Shown here: one piece after another, positions 8,038 to 16,878 of the stretch
Layout: each line of letters begins with the position of its first letter
Numbering within the stretch: the stretch's first letter is position 1
DNA from: Nodosilinea sp. FACHB-131
Lineage (GTDB): Bacteria > Cyanobacteriota > Cyanobacteriia > Phormidesmidales > Phormidesmidaceae
DNA length: 64,000 bases
Assembly (NCBI RefSeq): GCF_014695395.1
Contig: NZ_JACJOF010000012.1
Location: 62,001-126,000 of the forward strand
Direction: 5' to 3'
Program-made: the position numbers and the translations under genes
The notes under the pieces: generated by a model
Databases searched by the model: none
What the model was told of the DNA's origin: nothing
What the model saw: the letters and a program-made list of their open reading frames with translations, nothing else

Positions 8038-10881
8038 ATGACGCACCCCCTTTCTTTGCAGTCTATGGTGGCTATGGCCCAGCAGTTGCAGGCCTGCGAA
8101 GCCCGTTACCGCACCCTATTTGACTACGCTCAGCTCGGCATCGTGCTGGCCAGCGCCGAGAGCTATTACCTCGACGCCAACCCCGCCGCCTGCAAGATGT
8201 TTGGCTACAGCCGCGAGGAATTTTTGAGGTTGCACGCTGCTGATCTGGCAGTGCAAACCGAGGGGCAAACCATCGCAGCCGCCCTAGAGGCCATCCACAG
8301 TGGAGTTGACTATCAGCAAGAATGGCAATTTCGCCGCCAGGATGGCACCCTGTTTGCGGCGGAGGTAATTGCTACCCTGATGCCCGACGGCACGCTGCTG
8401 GCGCTAATTCGTGATTTGAGCGATCGCAACCAGGCCCAGACCGACCGCGAATATTTAACTACCATGATTGCGACCTCTCCCGACGCAATTGTTGGCAAAG
8501 ACTTAAACGGTATCGTCACCGGCTGGAACGGGGGGGCAGAAAACCTGTTCGGCTATGCTGCCGCCGAAATGATCGGCACCTCAATCACCCGGATTATTCC
8601 CGAGTCCCGACGACAGGAGGAAGTTTTTATTTTGGAACGTCTCCGTCGGGGTGAACGGGTAGAACAGCTAGAGACTCAGCGACTCGCTAAGGACGGATGC
8701 CTAATTGATGTTTCAGTGACTGTATGGCCCATTTTCAGCGCCAGCGGGGCGATTATTGGTGCTGCAAAAATTGCTCGTGATATTACTGCGCTGAAAGCGC
8801 GAGAACGAGAACTGGCCCGGATGTCGAGACTCTACGCGGCCCTGAGTCAGATTAACCAAGCAATTGTCTGGGCCACCGATCGCGACCAGCTTTTTCAAAA
8901 GGTGTGTCAGGTGCTGGTCGATGATGGCGGCTTCTGCATGGCTTGGATTGGGTGGCACTGCACAGACCTAGACAGGCTAGAGCCGATAGCAGCCTACGGC
9001 GACGACGGCAGCCTGGTGCCCAGCCTGCTGGCCATCGATCAGGGCCAGGCACCAGCTTCTGATCGGTCGGTTGGCCTGGCTGCTATAGCGCTGCGATCGC
9101 ACCAGCCCTACATCTGCAACGATGCCCTCAGTGACCCGGCCACCAGCGCCTGGCGCGGCGCGATCGCCCACGGCAAGTTTCGGGCCTCAGCCCACTTTCC
9201 GATTTGGGCGGATGATGCCGTAGCGGGGGTGCTTAACGTCTACGCCGCCCAGCCCAACGTCTTTCACAACAAAGAGATCGCCCTGCTCAAAGAAGCCGCT
9301 AGCGATCTCTCCTTTGCGCTCAAAACCTTTGCCCGTGATGCTGCCCGCCGTCAGGCTGAGCAGGCCCTTCGCGACGAAAAGCGGTTTGCCGACATCATGC
9401 TCGAGAGCATGCCCGGCATGCTCTACTTCTACGACACCGAGGGGCGCTTTTTGCGCTGGAACCAAACCTTTGAGCAAGTCTCGGGCTACTCCGCCGCCGA
9501 AATTGCCCAGATGCATCCCCTCGACTTCTTTGCAGAGGACGACAAAGAGCAGTTAAAACAGCGCATTGAGCAGGTCTTTAGGGATGGCGCATCGTCCATT
9601 GAGGCCAACTTCGTTGCCAAGGACGGCACCGCCACCCCTTACTTTTTCACCGGGCAGGGCGTGCAGTTTGACAACACCTGGTGCTTGGTGGGGGTCGGCA
9701 TTGATATTTCGGAGCGGCGGCAAGCAGAAACTCGTTTGGCCGAAAGCGAGCGCAAATACCGTGAACTGGTTGAGCATGCCAACAGCATTATCCTGCGCTG
9801 GAACTCCGATGGGTACATCACCTTTCTCAACGAGTACGGCCAGCGCTTCTTTGGCTACAGCGAAGCCGAAATTCTCGGTTGCCACGTGATGACAACCATC
9901 GTGCCCCCCACCGAAAGCAGCGGCCGCAACCTAGAGCAGCTCATCGCCAGCATCTGCGCCAACCCCAGCGCCTTTGAGCAGAACATCAACGAAAATGTGC
10001 GTCGCAATGGCCAGCGCGTCTGGGTGGCCTGGACTAACCGCGTTGAGTTCGATGCCGAGGGGCGAGTGGTCGAAATTCTCAGCATTGGCACCGACATGAC
10101 TGCCCGCAAGCAGGCCGAGGCCGAGCGCGAAAAGCGACATCGGGCTGAGGCGGCCGATCGCATCAAATCGGCCTTCTTAGCCACCATGAGCCACGAGCTG
10201 CGCACCCCGCTGAACTCGATTATTGGCTTTACTGGCATTGTTTTGCAGGGGCTGGCCGGGCCGCTCAACGCAGAGCAGAGCAAGCAGCTGGGCATGGTGC
10301 GCACTAGCGCCCGCCACCTGCTGGCTCTGGTTAACGACGTGCTCGATATTTCTAAAATCGAAGCCGGGCAGCTAGAGGTGGCCCGTGAGCCCTTTGACCT
10401 GCACCAGTCGATTGCCAAGGTGCTGGCGATCGTGCAGCCCCAGGCCGAGGCTAAAGAGTTAAGTCTGCGCGTTGAGGTGGCCCCAGCCCTGGGCAAAGCC
10501 GTTACCGACCAGCGTCGGTTTGAGCAGATTTTGCTCAATTTGCTGAGCAATGCCATTAAATTCACCGATCGCGGCGAAGTCGCCCTAACGGCAGAATTGA
10601 TGCATGAACCCCCTGGGACTGGCACTGCCCCAGCGACGCTGCGGTTGCGGGTGTCAGATACGGGCATAGGGGTTAAAGCCGAGGATCTGCCTACCCTGTT
10701 TCAACCCTTTCAGCAGATCGACTCGGGGCTAACCCGCAACCACGAGGGCACGGGACTTGGTCTGGCGATCTGCCGTCGCCTGATTGACCTGATGGGAGGT
10801 ACCATTCAGGCCGAGAGTGACTGGGGGAAGGGCAGCACCTTTACCGTGACGCTGCCGCTGCAAGCACCGGAGACACCATGA
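8038..10881 (+). CDS. Multi-PAS/GAF sensor histidine kinase
   Basis: The 947-residue protein has four PAS domains, one GAF domain and a histidine-kinase core, in the order PAS (about 15-125), PAS (138-250), GAF (268-430), PAS (450-565), PAS (572-690), HisKA and HATPase_c. The phosphorylated histidine is His719 in the motif MSHELRTPLNSI. The N box LLNLLSNAIKF starts near residue 832, and DTGIGV and GTGLGLAICRRL supply the G boxes. No membrane segment is evident, so it is a soluble sensor of unknown signal; PAS and GAF domains could bind haem, flavin, bilin or small molecules. No GAF cysteine clearly marks a bilin site. It overlaps the next gene by four bases (ATGA), so translation is coupled to the receiver downstream. 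Confidence 0.95.
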   Translation: MTHPLSLQSMVAMAQQLQACEARYRTLFDYAQLGIVLASAESYYLDANPAACKMFGYSREEFLRLHAADLAVQTEGQTIAAALEAIHSGVDYQQEWQFRRQDGTLFAAEVIATLMPDGTLLALIRDLSDRNQAQTDREYLTTMIATSPDAIVGKDLNGIVTGWNGGAENLFGYAAAEMIGTSITRIIPESRRQEEVFILERLRRGERVEQLETQRLAKDGCLIDVSVTVWPIFSASGAIIGAAKIARDITALKARERELARMSRLYAALSQINQAIVWATDRDQLFQKVCQVLVDDGGFCMAWIGWHCTDLDRLEPIAAYGDDGSLVPSLLAIDQGQAPASDRSVGLAAIALRSHQPYICNDALSDPATSAWRGAIAHGKFRASAHFPIWADDAVAGVLNVYAAQPNVFHNKEIALLKEAASDLSFALKTFARDAARRQAEQALRDEKRFADIMLESMPGMLYFYDTEGRFLRWNQTFEQVSGYSAAEIAQMHPLDFFAEDDKEQLKQRIEQVFRDGASSIEANFVAKDGTATPYFFTGQGVQFDNTWCLVGVGIDISERRQAETRLAESERKYRELVEHANSIILRWNSDGYITFLNEYGQRFFGYSEAEILGCHVMTTIVPPTESSGRNLEQLIASICANPSAFEQNINENVRRNGQRVWVAWTNRVEFDAEGRVVEILSIGTDMTARKQAEAEREKRHRAEAADRIKSAFLATMSHELRTPLNSIIGFTGIVLQGLAGPLNAEQSKQLGMVRTSARHLLALVNDVLDISKIEAGQLEVAREPFDLHQSIAKVLAIVQPQAEAKELSLRVEVAPALGKAVTDQRRFEQILLNLLSNAIKFTDRGEVALTAELMHEPPGTGTAPATLRLRVSDTGIGVKAEDLPTLFQPFQQIDSGLTRNHEGTGLGLAICRRLIDLMGGTIQAESDWGKGSTFTVTLPLQAPETP

Positions 10882-11264
10882 AGACCATTTTATTGATCGA
10901 AGACAATCCCCAAAATCGCTACCTGGTGCAGTTTTTGCTGGAGCAGCGGGGCCACAACGTTCTTCAGGCAGAAACCGGCCTTCAAGGGCTGGAGCTAGCG
11001 GCGATCGCCCGCCCCGACCTGATTTTGCTCGACATTCAGCTGCCCGGCATGGATGGTCATGCCGTGGCCTACGCCCTGAAGAGCGACCCGCAGCTCAAAT
11101 TAATCCCTATTGTGGCGGTGACCTCCTACGCCATGGTGGGCGATCGCGAAAAATGCCTGGCCGCCGGAGCCGAAGGCTACATTGAAAAACCCATCGACCC
11201 CGAATCGTTCGGCAATGAGGTGGAGCGGTTCTTCCTCGCCACTCCAGGAGATGTTGTCCCATGA
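10878..11264 (+). CDS. CheY/DivK-like single-domain response regulator
   Basis: This 128-residue protein is a stand-alone receiver domain. It has the acidic pair Glu8-Asp9, the phospho-acceptor Asp52 in LILLDIQLPGMDG, the signalling Thr82 in VAVTSYAM, and Lys104 in YIEKPID. It resembles the DivK-like receivers that act as phosphotransfer shuttles. It overlaps the kinase upstream by four bases and the hybrid kinase downstream by four bases (both ATGA), so all three are one operon. It is the most likely partner for His719 of the upstream kinase, and may relay phosphate to or from the downstream hybrid protein; that flow is inference. Confidence 0.95.
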   Translation: MKTILLIEDNPQNRYLVQFLLEQRGHNVLQAETGLQGLELAAIARPDLILLDIQLPGMDGHAVAYALKSDPQLKLIPIVAVTSYAMVGDREKCLAAGAEGYIEKPIDPESFGNEVERFFLATPGDVVP

Positions 11265-13330
11265 GTCAGGTGCTGGTTGTTGACGATAACGCTGAAAATC
11301 TCTACCTGCTGCGCATGCTGCTTCAGGGGCATGGCTACACCGTAGTAGAAGCCCACCACGGGGCCGAAGCTTTAGCTAAAGCTCGCCAGCAGCCCCTCAG
11401 CTTGGTTATCTCTGACCTGCTGATGCCGGTGATGGATGGCTACACCCTGCTGCGCCAGTGGAAGGCTGACGACCAGCTCAAGGCCATTCCTTTTATGGTT
11501 TACACCGCTACCTATACCGACGTTAAGGATGAGCGCCTGGCCTTTGATCTGGGAGCCGACGCCTTTTTAGTCAAGCCGGCTGAACCCGAGGCGTTGATGG
11601 CCAGCATCACGGCTCTACTGGGCAACCCCGACTCGGCCCAGTCCTCAGTGCGCCAGCCCCAGCTTGAAGAAAAGGCTCTGCTCAAAGACTACAGCGAGGC
11701 CCTGTTTCGCAAGCTGGAGAAAAAGGTTGAGAGCCTACAGCAGACCAACCGGCGACTAGGGGCCGAAATTGTCGAACGCAAACGCATTGAGGCCGCCCTG
11801 CGCGCCAGCGAAGCTCGCTACCGCCAGCTATTTCAAGCCATCACTGACCCAGTGTTGGTCTGCGATCGCACCACCCTGGCCTGCCTAGCCGTCAACGATG
11901 CCGCTGTAGCTGAGTATGGCTACAGCCGCGACGAGTTTTTGACTATGACCCTGCAAGATATTTATCCGCGCGAGGATGTGCCCGCTTTAATGGAGCGGCT
12001 GGCTCAGGCAGGCTCATCCCTCGAACGTCGCGGCGTCTGGCGACACCACAAGAAAACTGGGGAGATTATCAGCGTCGAGATCTCCACCTACGGCCTAACC
12101 TTCGCCGATCGCTCCGCTTACCTGGTGCAGGCCCGCAACGTCACCGAACAGCAGCAACTCGAAGAACAGTTTCGCCAGGCCCAAAAAATGGAGGCCATCG
12201 GTCGGCTGGCGGGAGGCATTGCCCACGACTTTAACAACCTGATTACCGTAATCAAGGGCTATAGCGAGCTTTTGCAGAGCCGTATTCCCGCCAGTGACTC
12301 CGCCGCCCAGCTGCTGGGCGAAATTTATCAGGCGGGCGAACGCGCTGGTACGCTAACCAGCCAGCTGCTGGCCTTTAGCCGTCAGCAGGTGCTGGCTCCT
12401 CAGACGCTCAACCTCAACACTGTGGTCAGCAATACCGAAACGATGCTGCGCCGCCTGATCGGCGAAGACATTATTTTAACTACTGACCTGAGCCCTACCC
12501 TCGGCCCGATTAAAGCTGACCCCGGTCAGATCGAGCAGGTGTTGATGAACCTGGCGGTCAATGCTCGCGACGCTATGCCCCAGGGCGGCACCCTTACCCT
12601 GGCTACCCAGACCGTGCAGCTAGACGAAGCCTACTGCCGCCAGGTATCTGATTTGAGCCCCGGAAAATACGTGCTGCTAACGGTGAGCGACACCGGCTGC
12701 GGCATCGATGCTGCGACCCAGGCCAAAATGTTTGAGCCCTTTTTTACCACTAAACCTATGGGCAAGGGTACCGGACTGGGCTTGGCCACAGTGCATGGCA
12801 TGGTCAAGCAGTCGGGCGGCCACATCGCGGTAGAGAGTGCGGTGGGCCAAGGGACGAGGTTTCAGATCTACCTGCCGCTGGTGGCTGAGCCGCTGCCTGA
12901 GGGGCGATCGCAGGCGCGATCGCGCACCCTGCCCCAGGGCACCGAGACTATCTTAGTCGTCGAAGACGAAGATGCCGTGCGTGCTCTAGAAATTCACGTT
13001 TTGCAGCGCTGTGGCTACCGGGTGTTAGAGGCCGCCAATGGCCAAGCGGCTCTACACCTGGTCGAGCATGCGCCCGGCCCCATTCACCTGCTGATGTCCG
13101 ATGTGGTGATGCCCCACCTAGGGGGACGCGAACTGGCTGCCCAGGTGACCCACACCCATCCCCACTGCAAAGTGCTGTTTCTCTCTGGCTACACCGACGA
13201 TGCCGTGATTCACCACGGCGTTTCAAAGGCCGACGTAGCCTTTCTACAAAAGCCCTTTACCCCATCGGCGCTAGCCCAAAAAGTGCGGCAGGTGTTGGAT
13301 GGGGAGACTGGTGCAGGGTTTAAGGTTTAG
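11261..13330 (+). CDS. REC-PAS-histidine kinase-REC hybrid protein
   Basis: The 689-residue hybrid has an N-terminal receiver (Asp52 in [12 protein letters not shown]), a helical linker, a PAS domain at about residues 185-290, a HisKA-type dimerisation domain with His322 in the motif [11 protein letters not shown], an HATPase domain (residues of about 430-545, with DTGCGID and [11 protein letters not shown]), and a C-terminal receiver with Asp614 in [13 protein letters not shown]. This layout fits a multistep phosphorelay with input through the first receiver. The final residues GAGFKV and the TAG stop come from a TTTAAGG repeat block (13310-13378), so the repeat has replaced or extended the native C-terminus. 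The gene is the last of the signalling operon. Confidence 0.95.
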   Translation: MSQVLVVDDNAENLYLLRMLLQGHGYTVVEAHHGAEALAKARQQPLSLVISDLLMPVMDGYTLLRQWKADDQLKAIPFMVYTATYTDVKDERLAFDLGADAFLVKPAEPEALMASITALLGNPDSAQSSVRQPQLEEKALLKDYSEALFRKLEKKVESLQQTNRRLGAEIVERKRIEAALRASEARYRQLFQAITDPVLVCDRTTLACLAVNDAAVAEYGYSRDEFLTMTLQDIYPREDVPALMERLAQAGSSLERRGVWRHHKKTGEIISVEISTYGLTFADRSAYLVQARNVTEQQQLEEQFRQAQKMEAIGRLAGGIAHDFNNLITVIKGYSELLQSRIPASDSAAQLLGEIYQAGERAGTLTSQLLAFSRQQVLAPQTLNLNTVVSNTETMLRRLIGEDIILTTDLSPTLGPIKADPGQIEQVLMNLAVNARDAMPQGGTLTLATQTVQLDEAYCRQVSDLSPGKYVLLTVSDTGCGIDAATQAKMFEPFFTTKPMGKGTGLGLATVHGMVKQSGGHIAVESAVGQGTRFQIYLPLVAEPLPEGRSQARSRTLPQGTETILVVEDEDAVRALEIHVLQRCGYRVLEAANGQAALHLVEHAPGPIHLLMSDVVMPHLGGRELAAQVTHTHPHCKVLFLSGYTDDAVIHHGVSKADVAFLQKPFTPSALAQKVRQVLDGETGAGFKV

Positions 13331-13378
13331 AGAACAGCCTTAAACCCTTGACCTTAAACCCTTGGCCTTAAACCCTCA
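13310..13378. repeat. TTTAAGG/CCTTAAACCC repeat block
   Basis: The block begins with GTGCAGGGTTTAAGGTTTA, the same opening as the left arm at 7047-7065, and continues with four CCTTAAACCC-like units on the opposite strand sense. It overlaps the last codons of the hybrid kinase gene. The units can pair as an imperfect hairpin. Together with 7043-7109 it defines a second dispersed repeat family distinct from the G-rich one. Confidence 0.75.
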
Positions 13379-13574
13379 AAATCTCCTGTTACAGATCGAC
13401 AAAACCAGGCACAAAACTTCAACAGGTGAACTTTCTAGAACCTGATCAAGCAGGGGGTTAAGGTCGCGTTAATCTGGGGTTAGACACAGCTGAGTCACTT
13501 CATATCAAGCTCGTCACGCCTTCAAGCTATAGGCTTTTCTCTACATGCCATCGCACCATGGCAAGGAGTTTATT

Positions 13575-15605
13575 ATGGCTCAAAACGTCCTTTCAGACCG
13601 ACGTAATGTAGCGCTGGTCGGCACCTATTCCAGCGGCAAAACAACGCTTTTAGAGAGCATTCTGTCTGTCACTGGAGTCACAACTCGCAAGGGCAGCGTC
13701 GATGAGGGCAACACCCTCGGTGATAGCTGCCCGGAGGCCCGCACCCGCCATATGACCGTAGAACTCAATGCCGCCAGTACTCAGTACGGCGGCATTTGTT
13801 TTACGTTTGTCGATTGCCCTGGCTCGGTGGAGTTGCAGCAGGAGACCAACCATGCCCTGATGGGGGTCGATGCGGCGATCGTGGTCTGCGAAGCCGACCC
13901 CAACAAAGTGCTCACCCTCTCGCCCCTACTGCAATTTTTAGACGCTTGGGAAATCCCCCATCTGATCTGGATTAACAAGCTCGATCGCGCCAACGGCACT
14001 TTCGCTGAGGTGTTAACGGCCTTGCGTCAGATTTCCTCCCGACCAGTGATTCCTCAGCAGTACCCGATTCGCCAAAACCACGAATTAGTAGGCTTTATTG
14101 ATCTCGTTACGGAACAAGCCTTCCACTACCATCCCGGCGCTCCCGCTGACCCCGTGCCGCTGCCCGCCGCGCTGCAGGCCGAGGAACAGGCCGCCCGCGC
14201 TGAAATGCTGGAAGCCCTAGCTGACTATGACGATCATCTATTAGAAGAACTGCTGGAGGACATCGCACCTCCCGAAGAGGAAATTGTCCACGACCTGAAA
14301 ATGGAGCTGGGGGCCGATCTCATTGTGCCGGTATTTATCGGTGTGGCCCTGAATGACTACGGCGTGCGCCCCCTGCTCGACGCCCTAGTGAAGGAAGCCC
14401 CAGCCCCAGAGGTCACCTGCGAGAAGCGGGGCATCACCTGCGAGACCGATACCCTAGCCCAGGTGCTCAAGACCTATTACACCCCTCAGGGCGGCAAACT
14501 TTCCCTGGTCCGGGTCTGGTGTGGCGAACTCAAGGATGGGGATAGCTTGAACGGCGATCGCATGGGCGGTCTCTATGACTTGATGGGCACCCAACAAACC
14601 AGCCTCACCCGAGCGGAGGCCGGTCGCATTGTTGCCGTAGCTCGCCTGGAGGGAGCTCAAACTGGTGACACGCTAACCCACAGCGGCAATCTCGATGCCC
14701 TGCTGCCCAAGGCTCCTGTTATTGAGCCGGTCTACGCCCTGGCCATCACTTCCGTCAAGCGCAGCGATGAGGTTAAGCTCAGCGCTGCCCTCACCAAACT
14801 GCTCGAAGAAGACCCCTCCCTCTTTTGGGAGCAGCATGGCGATACCCACGAGGTGATTCTCTGGGGCCAGGGGGATGTGCACTTAAATTTGGCGATCGAT
14901 CGCCTCAGCCGCAAATACAACCTGCCCATGGCCACCCACCTGCCCCAGGTGCCCTACAAAGAAACTATCCGCCAGGCCAAGGAGGCCGTCCACGGACGCT
15001 ATAAACACCAAAGCGGCGGTCACGGTCAGTTTGGCGACGTGTACCTGTCCATTCAGCCGCTGCCGCGCGGCGACGGCTTTGCCTTTAGCGATACCATCGT
15101 GGGCGGCGTGGTCCCCAAGCAGTACATCCCCAGTGTCGAAACCGGCGTGCGCGAATACCTCGACCATGGCCCCTTAGGCTTTCCGGTAGTAGATGTGGCG
15201 GTGACGTTAACGAATGGCTCCTACCACAACGTTGACAGTTCCGACAATGCCTTTAAACAGGCAGCCCGCATTGCTATGCAAGAGGGCTTGGTGGCCTGCA
15301 CCCCCACCCTGCTCGAGCCCATTGACCTGGTAGAAATTTCGGTGCCCAGCAGCTATACCTCCAACGTGCTGAAGCTGATCACCGGCAGGCGAGGGCAAAT
15401 CCTCGGCTACGAGGCCAAAGCCGACTGGCCCGGCTGGGATGTGGTCACCGGGCACCTGCCCCAGGCCGAAATGCAGACTATGATTTTGGAGCTGAGGTCA
15501 CTGACCATGGGCGTAGGCTTCTTCAAGTGGACCTACGACCACCTCGACCCGGTTCCAGAGAAACTCACCGAGCGGATTCTAGCGAGTACGGGGGGCGATC
15601 GCTAG
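13575..15605 (+). CDS. Elongation factor G-like GTPase (EF-G paralogue)
   Basis: The 676-residue protein has the five-domain EF-G layout: G domain with P loop GTYSSGKTT (residues 16-24), DCPG (80-83) and NKLD near residue 135, a domain II, and C-terminal domains with GGHGQFGDVYLSIQPLP and the RGQILGYEAK region. It differs from canonical EF-G: the P loop lacks the usual AHIDAGKTT form and the switch II motif reads DCPGS, not DTPGH, so the catalytic histidine position is Ser84. It matches the EF-G-like paralogue that cyanobacteria carry besides the translational FusA. Its role in ribosome function is unproven. The start is set by AAGGAG at 13563-13568, six bases before the ATG at 13575; an in-frame upstream ATG at 13545 is less likely. 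Confidence 0.88.
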   Translation: MAQNVLSDRRNVALVGTYSSGKTTLLESILSVTGVTTRKGSVDEGNTLGDSCPEARTRHMTVELNAASTQYGGICFTFVDCPGSVELQQETNHALMGVDAAIVVCEADPNKVLTLSPLLQFLDAWEIPHLIWINKLDRANGTFAEVLTALRQISSRPVIPQQYPIRQNHELVGFIDLVTEQAFHYHPGAPADPVPLPAALQAEEQAARAEMLEALADYDDHLLEELLEDIAPPEEEIVHDLKMELGADLIVPVFIGVALNDYGVRPLLDALVKEAPAPEVTCEKRGITCETDTLAQVLKTYYTPQGGKLSLVRVWCGELKDGDSLNGDRMGGLYDLMGTQQTSLTRAEAGRIVAVARLEGAQTGDTLTHSGNLDALLPKAPVIEPVYALAITSVKRSDEVKLSAALTKLLEEDPSLFWEQHGDTHEVILWGQGDVHLNLAIDRLSRKYNLPMATHLPQVPYKETIRQAKEAVHGRYKHQSGGHGQFGDVYLSIQPLPRGDGFAFSDTIVGGVVPKQYIPSVETGVREYLDHGPLGFPVVDVAVTLTNGSYHNVDSSDNAFKQAARIAMQEGLVACTPTLLEPIDLVEISVPSSYTSNVLKLITGRRGQILGYEAKADWPGWDVVTGHLPQAEMQTMILELRSLTMGVGFFKWTYDHLDPVPEKLTERILASTGGDR

Positions 15606-15634
15606 CCACACCCGCTAAATAGCGTCTCTCTTAA

Positions 15635-15670
15635 TAGACCCCAGAGTTCTTGAAAAAACTCTGGGGTCTA
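15635..15670. terminator. Bidirectional terminator hairpin
   Basis: A perfect 14-base-pair inverted repeat (TAGACCCCAGAGTT and its complement) with an eight-base loop CTTGAAAA lies between the EF-G-like gene on the + strand and the GFA gene on the - strand. The loop-side A and T runs and the convergent arrangement make it a good shared terminator. Confidence 0.75.
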
Positions 15671-15678
15671 ACTATTAG

Positions 15679-16050
15679 CTACTCAGAGCGTTTAGCAAAC
15701 TCGGCAAGCAACGCCGGAAAATCTGCTGACTTTGGAAAATTTTCAAAGCTGTGGACGGCAGGGGTTATTGCCCACGGCAGCTTTTCGTCTGTGTAGGTCT
15801 CAACGAATGGGCTGTAAGCTTGGGCGTCATCTAGCATTGTCGATCGCACGTTGACGAAGTCATCCATACCCTCGAGCCGTGTGAATAGCCAGCTCATGCA
15901 GTGGGCACAAAAATAGCGACGCGTTGCGCCGTGCAGCCCACCAATGATAGGTTCACCCTGCGTTACTTTGAACCCGCTGCTGGGATAAAGCTTGCTCAAA
16001 CTAAAGGCGCTGGCGGTCATTCGCTGACATCCGGTGCACTGACACGTCAC
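15679..16050 (-). CDS. GFA/CENP-V-family protein, N-terminally truncated
   Basis: The protein resembles the glutathione-dependent formaldehyde-activating (GFA/CENP-V) family of zinc-binding proteins. The central [12 protein letters not shown] block and the [11 protein letters not shown] block with the second cysteine pair are present. Normal members begin about 25 residues earlier with a GSCxCG motif that supplies zinc ligands. Here that part is absent: the frame runs back from the GTG at 16050 through about 13 codons without another start (EIFLKPLIT) to a TGA near 16080, and the attC-like site begins at 16088. The 5' end therefore seems to have been cut off where the cassette array begins. 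The product is probably inactive, so a pseudogene is possible. Confidence 0.7.
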   Translation of the reverse strand: MTCQCTGCQRMTASAFSLSKLYPSSGFKVTQGEPIIGGLHGATRRYFCAHCMSWLFTRLEGMDDFVNVRSTMLDDAQAYSPFVETYTDEKLPWAITPAVHSFENFPKSADFPALLAEFAKRSE

Positions 16051-16087
16051 CGTTATTAACGGTTTTAAGAAGATTTCTCAATGTATT

Positions 16088-16172
16088 AGCTAACGACTGA
16101 GATGAGCGGCAATAGTAGCCTTGAATTTAGAACCATTGCTTTGTCTTGTCCGCTCCATCTCAATTGTTAGCT
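16088..16172 (-). other. attC-like integron recombination site 1
   Basis: Read on the - strand, this 85-base element has the layout of an integron attC site. It starts with AGCTAAC (R''), then a spacer AATT, then GAGATGGAGCGG (L''), a variable loop, CCGCTCATCTC (L'), a spacer, and ends with GTTAGCT (R'). The two L arms pair perfectly except for one extra G in the first arm, which is the unpaired extrahelical base that orients attC sites. The spacers are only partly complementary, as the unpaired central spacer should be. R' differs from the GTTRRRY consensus at one base. The orientation matches the membrane-protein gene at 16186-16779, which ends 13 bases before it. Confidence 0.78.
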
Positions 16173-16878
16173 GGCTTTATCTTATCTAATCAGGCTTTTC
16201 ACCTCTCTCGATCTTCAGAAAAGTGCTGGTTCGTTTCAGTCGCTTGTAGTCACCTTCACTTAGGTTTCTCCAGGTGTAAAAAGTTGCGACAACTCCAAAT
16301 GCACACACCATCGTGCTAAAAATTGAAATCTTTATCTTAATGCTGGAATCTATCTGTGCAAGATCAGTCCAGAGAAAAACAAGCGTACTGATTGCTAGGC
16401 ACACAAAGTTCACGCTCCAAGCACGGCAAATTCGCAACCTACTGCGATCGTACTCAAATCGATTAATGACATTTTCAGCAGCATATGTGTACACATATGT
16501 TCTAACTGTTTCAACATCTATATCCTCGCCAAGATATCGTCTACAGAAGAAATCCTCCAATCTACGAAAAACTTTTCTGTAGATGTTGAATACTAAATAG
16601 TCTGTGACTATGCCTAAAACATAAATTAGAGATAGGAAGGGTAAGAGTGCGATTAAAGCTGTAATCTGTTGCCCAGGAATCCAGAAGTAGCCAAAGATGC
16701 TCAATATCAGAAGAGTGATCCAAGCTGCTGTGCCTACACCGATAACAATGAGTTCAACAAACAGAGCGGTTGTGTTCATCCTAAATCCTACTCTAATGAA
16801 CTGCTAAGAGTGCCTTTGTGCAGCAGCATAATGTGAATTGTATGAAGATGTTTACCAAACTCATAACTAGCCAGCTAA
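16094..16878 (-). mobile_element. Integron-type gene cassette bounded by two attC-like sites
   Basis: If both attC-like sites recombine between the G and the first T of their R' core, the segment between the two cut points is a 785-base unit. It holds one complete gene (16186-16779, - strand) and, downstream of it in the same orientation, one attC-like site. That is the standard form of an integron cassette. No integrase gene is visible in the window, so this would be a cluster of attC sites lacking an integrase. The extent is inferred from the core positions. Confidence 0.65.
16186..16779 (-). CDS. Multi-pass membrane protein of the cassette
   Basis: The function is not recognised. The 197-residue protein has four likely membrane segments: residues of about 8-30 (FVELIVIGVGTAAWITLLIL), 38-62 (ITALIALLPFLSLIYVLGIV), 123-142 (VNFVCLAISTLVFLWTDL) and 150-170 (ISIFSTMVCAFGVVATFYTW). 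The loop between the second and third segments is charged and carries YVYTYAAENVINRFEYDRSR. The C-terminus is strongly basic (KRLKRTSTFLK). Base composition is clearly more AT-rich than that of the flanking core genes, which fits transfer. It is the only gene in the 785-base cassette and lies 13 bases before attC-like site 1. Small membrane proteins are frequent cargo of cassettes, and some act in phage defence, but nothing here proves such a role. Confidence 0.7.
   Translation of the reverse strand: MNTTALFVELIVIGVGTAAWITLLILSIFGYFWIPGQQITALIALLPFLSLIYVLGIVTDYLVFNIYRKVFRRLEDFFCRRYLGEDIDVETVRTYVYTYAAENVINRFEYDRSRLRICRAWSVNFVCLAISTLVFLWTDLAQIDSSIKIKISIFSTMVCAFGVVATFYTWRNLSEGDYKRLKRTSTFLKIERGEKPD

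Noticed and set aside
9855-10667. 270-residue antisense frame inside the multi-PAS kinase gene
   Set aside because: Ser/Arg-rich shadow of a well-conserved kinase gene; no domain and no promoter context.
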